Assembly: GCA_021802375.1 (NCBI GenBank)
Contig: JAKAAL010000215.1
Coordinates: forward strand, 1 to 6,896
Source of the DNA: Bacillota bacterium
Lineage (GTDB): Bacteria; Bacillota_E; Sulfobacillia; Sulfobacillales; Sulfobacillaceae
Reading direction: 5' to 3'
Length of the DNA: 6,896 bases
Part shown: piece by piece, positions 1 to 5,854 of the stretch
Position numbering within the stretch: the first letter of the stretch is position 1
How the letters are laid out: each line of letters starts with the position of its first letter
Program-made: the position numbers and the translations under genes
Notes under the pieces: model-generated
Told to the model about the DNA's origin: nothing
The model's input: the letters and a program-made list of their open reading frames with translations, nothing else
Database searches by the model: none

Positions 1-342
1 AAATGGGCTCAGTTGAGTCAATTTGGTGCCTTGGCCGGTAAAGACATCTATGAAGCCGAGTATTGCGTTCATGATCACTATCGCTACAATTGTCAGGGCA
101 TCACCGATTTCTCCTAGAGCAAAAGAGACTGCAGTAGCTCCCAATAAGACCAAAACCATAAAATCTTTAAACTGGGAAAAAAAAATCGTCCATGGCGCCA
201 CCGAGGGCACTTCGGCCAAAGCATTGTACCCAATCTCTTCTAAACGCCGGTCGGCTTCGCCAACACTCAACCCTCGTTCTCCATCCGACCGCAATTGAAT
301 GGTAATTTCATCCGGTTTCAAGGTATGCCATACGTCGGCCAA
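1..342 (-). CDS. P-type cation-transporting ATPase (calcium-type), N-terminal part, runs off the left edge
   Basis: The minus strand reads in frame for 114 codons to the window edge. It begins at a probable TTG (342-340), preceded by a GGGGGG-rich ribosome-binding site; an in-frame ATG at 405-403 is an alternative. The start LADVWHTLKPDEI and the following RGLSVGEADRRLEEIGYNAL match the N-terminal cation-ATPase domain, with its W-H-x-L and G-L-S-x-x-E-A patterns. Next comes FFSQFKDFMVLVLLGAT, the first membrane helix, and a second hydrophobic stretch ending VIMNAILGF. In the family this is where M1 and M2 of P2-type (Ca2+/Mn2+) pumps begin. The catalytic DKTG region lies outside the window, so ion specificity cannot be judged. 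The last 16 visible residues (IDVFTGQG onward) do not resemble the usual Q-E-Y-R-A-E-K continuation, so the gene may be diverged or damaged. It is divergent from the decayed sensor kinase. Confidence 0.75.
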   Translation of the reverse strand, partial: MADVWHTLKPDEITIQLRSDGERGLSVGEADRRLEEIGYNALAEVPSVAPWTIFFSQFKDFMVLVLLGATAVSFALGEIGDALTIVAIVIMNAILGFIDVFTGQGTKLTQLSPF

Positions 343-439
343 GCCCGATCCCCCCTGTCCATCTTCGAGATCAGGGTATGTCCTCAAGGAGGTTGTCAGA
401 ACCATCGGCGTCAAGCCCGTGAGCAGTCAGCGATACGAT

Positions 440-1138
440 ATGTGGACTAGGGTAGCCCCCTGGGTATTTCAGGTGATTGCCACTGGCGTGTTAGTGGTTT
501 ACATCTCGCATGGAAATCGGTATAGCCCCGACGGCGTGGCCGTGGATATTTGGCACTAACTCCTCTAGCTATATCCGGGTTACTACTGGGGCGGATGTCC
601 CCGTCGCTGTCTTTTGTCCTATTTGCGATTCTCGGTTTGTTGGGCCTCACTTGTCCGCCGCTGGCTGCGTTGGCTTTCAGCGCCGTTGGTTATAGCGGCA
701 GTGTTCCTATCCCAGCCCACGTCGGGTCCCTTCACATGGTACATCACCATCAATACCTTAATATGCGCCGCTGCCTCCATAGCGCTTGGCTGGGCAGTTC
801 ATGTCATGAGGCAGAGTGACCCACAGCAACGGATCTTACTGGCCCAATTATCCCGTGCCAACCAGGAATTAACCGCTGCATCCCTTAAAATCACGCACCT
901 TGCCCGACTAGAAGAACGAACCCAAATTGCCCGAGACCTCCACGATACCTTAGGCAATGCGTTAACGGGCATTGTGCTAACGATTCGTGACGACGGAATG
1001 GGGTTTGATCCCCAATCTATCCCTCCTAATCATTTTGGCCTGATGGGGATCCGCGAACGGGTAGCGTCGGCAAAAAGCCAACTAAGTATTGAAACCAAGC
1101 CAGGGCAAGGAGCGACTTTGCGTGTGAACATTCCGTAG
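440..1138 (+). pseudogene. Decayed sensor histidine kinase (NarL/DesK-type, HisKA_3 family)
   Basis: Three reading frames add up to one membrane-bound two-component kinase. Residues MWTRVAPWVFQVIATGVLVV (from 440) start the first membrane helix, and that frame stops at 557-559. Hydrophobic sequence continues in the -1 frame (LTPLAISGLLLGRMS to AFSA, about 553-684). After about 685 the original frame resumes (VIAAVFLSQPTSG) and runs to the stop at 1136-1138. The kinase core shows the HisKA_3 box with ARDLHDTLGN, whose phospho-acceptor His codon is 941-943. The ATPase domain G1 box DDGMGF starts at 989, and the G2 box GLMGIRERV is at 1037-1063. Only 15 residues separate the His from DDG, whereas the family normally has over 100; the dimerisation helix 2 and the N box are gone. 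It cannot be a working kinase as it stands. An AAGGAGGT site at 386-393 precedes an ATC codon at 404, perhaps a lost start. No response regulator follows. Confidence 0.85.
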
Positions 1139-1285
1139 AAACACCACACCAAGAACGGTTCCATGGTCCCATATTTGTGACCTCTGTTTCGCTCCGGATG
1201 TTCCCTGCCCCCGAACCTCATAGGGCCACATCGCATTTCCCGGGCTGGACCCCTTAAGTTTCGGGCCATTTTTTATTACAACCTA
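1139..1285. other. Non-coding stretch between the kinase pseudogene and the operon promoter
   Basis: I see no recognisable protein, RNA or mobile-element sequence in this stretch. In particular there is no response-regulator remnant after the kinase. A T-rich run at 1269-1275 follows GC-rich sequence but has no convincing stem, so a terminator is not claimed. Confidence 0.5.
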
Positions 1286-1314
1286 TTCACATTTAACTGA
1301 ATTAACGGTATACT
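1286..1314 (+). promoter_or_regulatory. Sigma-A-type promoter of the lacI-MFS-dehydrogenase operon
   Basis: TTCACA (1286-1291) and TATACT (1309-1314) are separated by exactly 17 bp, close to the TTGACA-17-TATAAT consensus. The expected transcription start, about 7 bp after the -10 box, falls inside the first operator palindrome. The leader to the ATG at 1350 would be only about 30 nt. This is the only convincing promoter for the three-gene operon, since the genes are separated by only 17 and 29 bp. Confidence 0.75.
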
Positions 1315-1339
1315 GAAATCGGTTTCGGAAATCGATTTC
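1315..1339. promoter_or_regulatory. Tandem LacI-family operators overlapping the transcription start
   Basis: Two 12-bp palindromes lie 13 bp apart, start to start. GAAATCGGTTTC (1315-1326) is symmetrical apart from one base pair, and GAAATCGATTTC (1328-1339) is a perfect palindrome. Both have the central CpG typical of LacI-family operators, into which the hinge-helix leucine inserts. From memory, Pseudomonas PtxS binds TGAAACCGGTTTCA; with its flanking T the first site differs at only two of 14 positions. The sites sit immediately after the -10 box and abut the GGAGG at 1340. A bound repressor would therefore block transcription initiation. The obvious candidate is the LacI protein encoded just downstream (autoregulation), which is inference. 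Confidence 0.75.
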
Positions 1340-1349
1340 GGAGGAAATT

Positions 1350-2378
1350 ATGAAACCTAAGGGAATCACCATTGCGGATGTTGCACAACGGGCTCGAGTA
1401 TCACCAGCCAGCGTCTCGCGATACTTAAATGGAGTTGAAGGCAATCTTTCGGCGGAAACCGCTCAACGAATCGCGCAGGTAATAGATGATTTGGGTTACC
1501 GTCCCAATGCCTGGGCCCGGTCTCTGAAGACTCAGCGAAGTGGCCTTATCGCCGTGGTCGTTGCAGACTTGTCCAATTCCTATGTGCCCGCGGTGCTACA
1601 TGGCATCGAAAACATTACCAACAGTGCCGGGTTTAGTCTTTTAATCGGCAACGCCCAAAACAGTCCCCATCACGAGTCCTACCTCTTAGAGCGCTTATTA
1701 AATCAGCGTGTCGAAGGAATTCTATTGCAACCCAGCTCCAATAAGATTACTTCCCCATTGCGTTCCCTAATCGCACACAACATTCCGTTGGTGCTTATTG
1801 ATCGCTTGATGGACGATGCAGAGGAGTGGGACATGGTTGGGCTCGATAACGCAGGAGCTATTCACCTCGCTCTACAGCATCTCAAATCTCAAGGATACCG
1901 CAAAATTATCTACGTAACGGATCCGCCTGATGAAGTGAGTTCACGTCGGGAACGCGAACAGACGGTCTTGGACTCCAATGCACAGTGGGCAGCCCTACGT
2001 ATATTTGTGCGTCACGATAATGATCCGCGCGAATTGATCACTATCATCAATCAGATGTTGCAACCACCGGCCGATCAAACCACGGCTGTTTTGTGCAGTA
2101 ATGCGGTCACCGCCTTATTCGCCGTGAAAGCCATCGAACTCTGTGGCTGTCGAATTCCTCAAGATATGGGGCTGATTATGATAGACGACCCTGATTGGGC
2201 CCCTTTTGTTCTGGGGGGCATTACCAGCGTCGCACAACCCACGCTTGATTTGGGAAGCCATGCCGCTCAACGGTTAGTAGAAAAAATCCAACAGGCCAGT
2301 AGTATTTCACCATTGCATACCCGGTTAGCAGGCAATTTAATCATACGTCGTTCCACTACCACAACACTCGTCGATTAG
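1350..2378 (+). CDS. LacI-family transcriptional repressor, PtxS/KdgR-like
   Basis: This 342-residue protein has the full LacI-family length. The ATG is preceded by GGAGG (1340-1344) with a 5-nt spacer. Residues 6-28 form the helix-turn-helix (ITIADVAQRARVSPASVSRY, then LNG), with SPASVSRYL as recognition helix. Residues 49-60 (GYRPNAWARSLK) are the hinge, and L59 is the leucine that intercalates at the operator's central CpG. The rest is a periplasmic-binding-protein-like sensor domain starting at SGLIAVVVADLSNSY. The segment at 281-297 (PDWAPFVLGGITSVAQP) resembles the C-terminal effector region of KdgR/PtxS-type regulators of keto sugar acids. As first gene of the operon, with operators over its own start site, it probably represses itself and the two downstream genes until the sugar-acid inducer appears. 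LacI membership is certain; the ligand is inferred from the neighbouring genes and operator. Confidence 0.9.
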   Translation: MKPKGITIADVAQRARVSPASVSRYLNGVEGNLSAETAQRIAQVIDDLGYRPNAWARSLKTQRSGLIAVVVADLSNSYVPAVLHGIENITNSAGFSLLIGNAQNSPHHESYLLERLLNQRVEGILLQPSSNKITSPLRSLIAHNIPLVLIDRLMDDAEEWDMVGLDNAGAIHLALQHLKSQGYRKIIYVTDPPDEVSSRREREQTVLDSNAQWAALRIFVRHDNDPRELITIINQMLQPPADQTTAVLCSNAVTALFAVKAIELCGCRIPQDMGLIMIDDPDWAPFVLGGITSVAQPTLDLGSHAAQRLVEKIQQASSISPLHTRLAGNLIIRRSTTTTLVD

Positions 2379-2395
2379 AAAAGGAGTGATCTGCC

Positions 2396-3673
2396 ATGGG
2401 ATCTACGGGAGCTCGCCAACGGTGGGCACGATTAATTCCCATCATTTTTATCGTGTATAGCTTGGCCTATGTCGATCGGGCCAATTTTGGCTTTGGGGCT
2501 GCAGCTGGATTGTCCAAAACTTTGCACATCACGTCGAGTACCACAGCACTACTTGGGTCTTTATTCTTTTTAGGCTACTTCTTTTTTCAAATCCCAGGCG
2601 CCCATTATGCAGAGAAACGTAGCGCAAAACGCATCGTGTTTTGGGGAATGATTTTGTGGGGAATCCTTGCGTCCCTCACAGGACTATTGTCTAACGTGAC
2701 CTGGCTCATGATTGATAGATTGCTACTGGGTGTTGTAGAAAGCGTCTTGTTTCCGTCCTTGCTGGTGTTTAACACCCATTGGTTCTTGAAACCTGAACGG
2801 GCTCGTGCCAATACCTTTTTGATCCTTGGCAACCCGGTAACGGTGCTTTGGATGTCAGTAGTGTCAGGATTCTTGATTGCCGTTATCGGATGGCAGTGGA
2901 TGTTTATTTTGGAAGGGATCCCCTCTATTATCATGGCATTTATTTGGTGGGCACTAATCAACGATCAGCCAAGCGAAGCCCGGTGGCTGAATTCGGAGCA
3001 GCAAAACAACTTAACTCATGCACTCACCGCCGAGCAAAACCAATTTCGCGAAAAACCCCAATACTGGAAGGCATTTCAATCCCGAGAGGTATTGCTGTTA
3101 GCGGGTCAATACTTCTTGTGGAGCATTGGTGTCTATGGATTTGTGTTGTGGCTTCCCTCAATTGTTAAGGCCGCCTCAGGCCTCGGTATCGGACTTACGG
3201 GACTCATTAGCGCCATACCTTATCTCCTAGCCATTCTATTAATGGTGTTAGCCTCGTATTTTGCCGACAAGCAGCTTAATCGAAAAATTTACGTGTGGCC
3301 ATTTTTACTCCTGGGCGGTATAGCACTATACGGATCATTTGTTATTGGGGTCCATCAATTCATTCCAGCTATGATTTTGTTAGTACTCGCCGGTGGTTTG
3401 ATGTATGCCCCTTATGGCCCTTTCTTTGCGATTATCCCCGATATTGTTCCGCGAAGCGCTTCCGGCGAGTCGATGGCGATGATAAACAGCATGGGTGCCT
3501 TAGGTTCCTTTGTCGGCTCGTACTTCGTAGGATACCTTAATGCGGTCACTGGGCGGCCCAACGACGGGTTCCTGTTTATGTCGTTAAGCCTAATTCTTTC
3601 CGCCGTTTTGACCATGCTAGTCAAAGCCAAACCGGCCACCGCCACCACACGGCCAGCTGACAGCACAGTTTAA
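2396..3673 (+). CDS. MFS sugar-acid transporter, ACS family, 2-ketogluconate transporter (KguT)-like
   Basis: A 425-residue integral membrane protein with about 12 predicted helices and a hydrophilic central loop around residues 190-225, the standard MFS 6+6 layout. The ATG follows AAAAGGAGTGAT at 2379-2390, 17 bp after the repressor stop. Residues 13-33 (LIPIIFIVYSLAYVDRANFG and on) carry the D-R-x-N motif of anion:cation symporters. Residues 60-79 (GYFFFQIPGAHYAEKRSAKR) cover the helix 2-3 loop, and 142-147 (LILGNP) is another stretch I associate with KguT-type carriers. ACS members bring organic anions such as hexuronates, glucarate, tartrate or 2-ketogluconate into the cell with protons. 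A LacI regulator upstream and a 2-ketoacid reductase downstream favour 2-ketogluconate or a close relative. Family is confident; substrate is inferred from recalled similarity and context. Confidence 0.85.
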   Translation: MGSTGARQRWARLIPIIFIVYSLAYVDRANFGFGAAAGLSKTLHITSSTTALLGSLFFLGYFFFQIPGAHYAEKRSAKRIVFWGMILWGILASLTGLLSNVTWLMIDRLLLGVVESVLFPSLLVFNTHWFLKPERARANTFLILGNPVTVLWMSVVSGFLIAVIGWQWMFILEGIPSIIMAFIWWALINDQPSEARWLNSEQQNNLTHALTAEQNQFREKPQYWKAFQSREVLLLAGQYFLWSIGVYGFVLWLPSIVKAASGLGIGLTGLISAIPYLLAILLMVLASYFADKQLNRKIYVWPFLLLGGIALYGSFVIGVHQFIPAMILLVLAGGLMYAPYGPFFAIIPDIVPRSASGESMAMINSMGALGSFVGSYFVGYLNAVTGRPNDGFLFMSLSLILSAVLTMLVKAKPATATTRPADSTV

Positions 3674-3702
3674 CTCAAAATCAAGAAAGAAGGCTTCTTG
3701 CC

Positions 3703-4662
3703 GTGAAAAAACGATATCAATGTCAGACTATCGCGCCATTAGTTGGCTGGGATAACACTGCCAGCACAAGTGCATACTGGGCAGTGGGAATCCCTGCTCA
3801 GGATACATTGCCCCGCCTTAATGGCATGATTGTCAACCCAGCCTATCCCCTGCACAGAGATCGGCTATTACAAATGGAGTCGTTGGTCGTGGTGTCCGCT
3901 TACGGTGTAGGATATGACTACATCGATGTGGAGGCCGCGTCAGAACTGGGAGTGCTAGTTACCCACACCCCTCAAGCGGTCGTCACTGCCACAGCCGAAT
4001 TAGGTCTGACATTGGTTCTTTCGTTATTGCGACATGTAGTGGCCCATGACCACGATATTCGTTTGTGCCATCGTCCAGGATTACCTAATCCCCTGTTTGG
4101 CCAAGCCCGAATGGCTCACAACGCCAGCAGCCAAACTGTTGGATTGGTTGGTTATGGACGTATTGGACAACGTCTTCGACAATTGCTGGAGGCAGTAGGA
4201 TTCCGTGTAGCCTACACCCGATCCCACGGGCCACTGCCCCAGCACCCGGGATTCCACACATTAAACGAATTAATACCTGTTTCGGATATTATTGTGTTAG
4301 CAGTACCGCTGACACCCTCAACCTATCACCTAGTCAACCAGCAGGTTCTTGCCCTATGTAAGCCCACAGCCACTATGGTCAATGTCAGCCGTGGTGCCGT
4401 GGTGGATGAGCAGTCTCTAGTACAGGCTCTCCAGTGCGGAGCACTTGCCGGGGCTGCCTTGGATGTGTACGAATTCGAACCGCGGATTAGCGACGCCTTA
4501 ATCTTAATGCCGCAGGTGATTTTATCGCCCCACGTCGGTACATTTACAGAAGAAACTCGCGTTCAGATGACGCACGATGCGGTATCGAATATTCTTGAAG
4601 GACTTGCTGGGCGCGCCCAAAACGCCATCAATTCGGACTCTTGGTCACGAAAACCGAACTAA
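3703..4662 (+). CDS. D-isomer-specific 2-hydroxyacid dehydrogenase (2-ketogluconate/glyoxylate reductase type, KguD-like)
   Basis: This 319-residue cytoplasmic enzyme should reduce a 2-keto acid to the D-2-hydroxy acid with NAD(P)H. The GTG start follows AAAGAAGG (3686-3693), 29 bp after the transporter. Substrate-loop residues YGVGYDYID are at 67-75 and TAELGL at 97-102. The Rossmann motif GYGRIG is at 150-155. The catalytic triad is complete: R230 in NVSRGAVVDE, E259 in DVYEFEP, and H277 in SPHVGTFTEETR. The 18-residue Glu-His spacing matches glyoxylate/hydroxypyruvate reductases. After the second Rossmann strand, YTRS (171-174) has Arg-Ser where NAD-specific members have an acidic residue, which suggests NADPH use. 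In Pseudomonas the kgu genes include KguD, which reduces 2-keto-6-phosphogluconate. With no kinase gene here, direct reduction of 2-ketogluconate to gluconate is also possible. The family is certain, the exact substrate is not. The gene ends 44 bp from a convergent gene. Confidence 0.88.
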   Translation: MKKRYQCQTIAPLVGWDNTASTSAYWAVGIPAQDTLPRLNGMIVNPAYPLHRDRLLQMESLVVVSAYGVGYDYIDVEAASELGVLVTHTPQAVVTATAELGLTLVLSLLRHVVAHDHDIRLCHRPGLPNPLFGQARMAHNASSQTVGLVGYGRIGQRLRQLLEAVGFRVAYTRSHGPLPQHPGFHTLNELIPVSDIIVLAVPLTPSTYHLVNQQVLALCKPTATMVNVSRGAVVDEQSLVQALQCGALAGAALDVYEFEPRISDALILMPQVILSPHVGTFTEETRVQMTHDAVSNILEGLAGRAQNAINSDSWSRKPN

Positions 4663-4706
4663 AATCAGGAAACCGGCAAGGTTCTGTCGGATGGTAGTTA
4701 GGCCAA

Positions 4707-5279
4707 CTAATCTTGTATGGCCTCCGCTTCGGGTTCACACTCAGGCACCGTATCGTGCAGCTGTATGATTTGGCGGTTCCCCTGTAGGCCATAGCGCTTG
4801 GCAGTACGTGATATGCGGGGTGACTCAACTAATACGCGTTCCATAGCGGTTTCGTCACAGCGAAACAATTTGCTGCAGTGGACACAATCCAAGTAATATT
4901 TCGTAGGAACAGAATTACGCGCGACGACAGCAAAACCGCAACGGGAAAAAAACTCGATTTGGGTGGTAAAACTAATGACTTTATGATAACCCGTATCCTC
5001 TGCAAGATTTATCGCATATTGTACCAAGAGCTGTCCAATTCCCTGCCCTTGGTATCCTTTGGCTACTGTCAACGTTCTAACTTCTGCCACATTATTGTCC
5101 AACCGATGAAGGGCCACCACTCCAGTTAATGCACCCTCCACATCGGCTACCACCAATGAGGGTAATGAGCGATACAAGGATTCTACAGTACGAGGCAACA
5201 ATGTTCCATCGTTAACGTATTCTTGAATCATATTATGAATGACGGGCACATCCGATTCAGTAGCTAAGCGCACGATCAC
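4707..5279 (-). CDS. GNAT-family N-acetyltransferase, short ArgA (N-acetylglutamate synthase)-like
   Basis: The protein has 190 residues from GTG 5279-5277. I chose this start because AAGGAGG (5293-5287) lies 7 nt upstream and the sequence then opens MIVRLATESDVPVIHNMIQE, the usual GNAT beginning. Residues 25-39 (GTLLPRTVESLYRSL) and 66-72 (EVRTLTV) resemble short ArgA-type enzymes. Acetyl-CoA motif A is at 76-85 (YQGQGIGQLL). EFFSRCGF (109-116) is the conserved C-terminal strand region. Residues 131-143 (DCVHCSKLFRCDE) hold three cysteines in the C-x2-C-x5-C arrangement I associate with ArgA-like members. The likely reaction is acetyl transfer from acetyl-CoA to glutamate, the first step of arginine synthesis, but no other arg gene is nearby. 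A roughly 40-residue acidic tail (from about 150, ending PECEPEAEAIQD) goes beyond the usual domain of about 150 residues. Confidence 0.8.
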   Translation of the reverse strand: MIVRLATESDVPVIHNMIQEYVNDGTLLPRTVESLYRSLPSLVVADVEGALTGVVALHRLDNNVAEVRTLTVAKGYQGQGIGQLLVQYAINLAEDTGYHKVISFTTQIEFFSRCGFAVVARNSVPTKYYLDCVHCSKLFRCDETAMERVLVESPRISRTAKRYGLQGNRQIIQLHDTVPECEPEAEAIQD

Positions 5280-5305
5280 AATATTGCCTCCTTCAAATCG
5301 TATAA

Positions 5306-5334
5306 ATACTAATCCACAGGGCATATTTATGCAA
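5306..5334 (-). promoter_or_regulatory. Probable promoter of the acetyltransferase gene
   Basis: On the minus strand TTGCAT (5334-5329) and TAGTAT (5311-5306) are separated by 17 bp in AT-rich sequence, 27 bp upstream of the GTG start. A TATACG hexamer just downstream is an alternative -10 box. The promoter lies beyond the truncation point of the IS256-type remnant, so it appears native to the acetyltransferase gene and not supplied by the insertion sequence. Confidence 0.5.
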
Positions 5335-5392
5335 TAACTTGTTGATGTATTTCAAATTATATTCCGGGCGCGACGGGCCCGCCATCATCTGT

Positions 5393-5520
5393 TGCAAGAC
5401 TTGCAATCCGACCCGCACCGACAGAGCCAATAACCCGTCTTCCGCATCCTGGAGGATGCCCACCCACGGCACTGTCACCGGCTGTTCAGGGAGTGATTTT
5501 TTCTTTGTACTGGTAGTCAC
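5393..5520 (-). pseudogene. IS256-family (Mutator-type) transposase, 5' remnant
   Basis: From GTG 5520-5518 the minus strand encodes MTTSTKKKSLPEQ, followed by WVGILQDAEDGLLALSVRVG and LQVLQQMM. That pattern matches the beginning of one branch of IS256-type transposases, where Q-x-M-M-E-A-x-V and a G-P-K-G-K-H segment normally follow. Here the match ends after the second Met codon (5395-5393). The frame continues for 27 unrelated residues through the acetyltransferase promoter region and stops at 5295-5293. About 43 of roughly 400 residues remain and no catalytic DDE residue is present, so this is a dead fragment. The identification rests on remembered family sequence, not a search. Confidence 0.6.
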
Positions 5521-5578
5521 TAGCGATTTGATGGATTAGACCTCTCTAGTAAACCAGAGCGCCATCAGGATCGCTAGT
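5519..5578. repeat. Imperfect inverted repeat (hairpin) over the transposase remnant's start codon
   Basis: ACTAGCGAT (5519-5527) pairs with ATCGCTAGT (5570-5578). After a small asymmetric bulge, TGATGG (5529-5534) pairs with CCATCA (5562-5567). The loop is about 27 nt and contains a further possible CTCT/AGAG pairing. In minus-strand RNA the lower stem includes the first base pairs of the GTG region. It could be part of an insertion-sequence end or a structure limiting transposase translation; no function can be assigned from sequence alone. Confidence 0.55.
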
Positions 5579-5845
5579 TTCAATATCCACGAAAAACGGG
5601 GTATTCTTGGCGCCAACACCTTGCTGCCGACTCGCGACCGTCAGCACCTAAGGGATACCGCGCAGACGGTTCAGCGGTCTTTAACCCACTATGGGGAAAT
5701 CCCAAATTTGCAGGATTTCCTGGATGAACGGTTAAGTGGTCGGCGACCTGACGAGCACCTTAAACCTGTTGGAGGATTTGTCCCCAAAGGTAACCTTCCA
5801 AAATGCGGATTGAATAGCCTCGCCTCAACCGTCAGGCATAGATAG
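5540..5845 (+). other. Open frame of unknown nature, probably a gene remnant or chance ORF
   Basis: The frame is open from 5540 to the stop at 5843-5845. The only usable start is TTG at 5621, which has no ribosome-binding site upstream. The translation includes PTRDRQHLRDTAQTVQRSL and NLQDFLDERLSGRRPDEHL, which are hydrophilic and protein-like, but I recognise no family. An 8-bp perfect inverted repeat (GGAAATCC 5695-5702, GGATTTCC 5713-5720, 10-nt loop) lies inside. It sits between the IS256 remnant and the end of the right-hand transporter, a place where debris is expected. The minus-strand frames here have no supported gene either. Treat as unresolved. Confidence 0.3.
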
Positions 5846-5854
5846 CGGCAAAGT

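Noticed and set aside
103..112. Half-operator-like CGATTTC within the ATPase gene, and a similar ATCCGGTTTCA near 309-319
   Set aside because: Neither is a proper CpG-centred palindrome and both lie in well-conserved coding sequence; likely chance.
23..298. 91-codon plus-strand ORF at the left end
   Set aside because: It is the antisense of the P-type ATPase frame, which gives a clear conserved protein; no ribosome-binding site supports the plus-strand reading.
1222..1275. Possible intrinsic terminator ending in a T-run
   Set aside because: The GGCC/CCC/GGG elements pair for only 3-4 bp and the loop is long; not convincing.
2605..2961. 118-codon minus-strand ORF inside the transporter gene
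   Set aside because: Shadow of the KguT-like coding sequence, with no start signal or recognisable protein.
3687..3699. AAGAAG-G-CTTCTT symmetrical sequence over the dehydrogenase ribosome-binding site
   Set aside because: With a single-base centre it can form at most a very short stem; probably chance and too weak to call regulation.
5375..5393. GC-rich CGGGC/GCCCG stem next to the transposase truncation point
   Set aside because: Only 5 bp with no following T-run on either strand; not called as terminator or attachment site.
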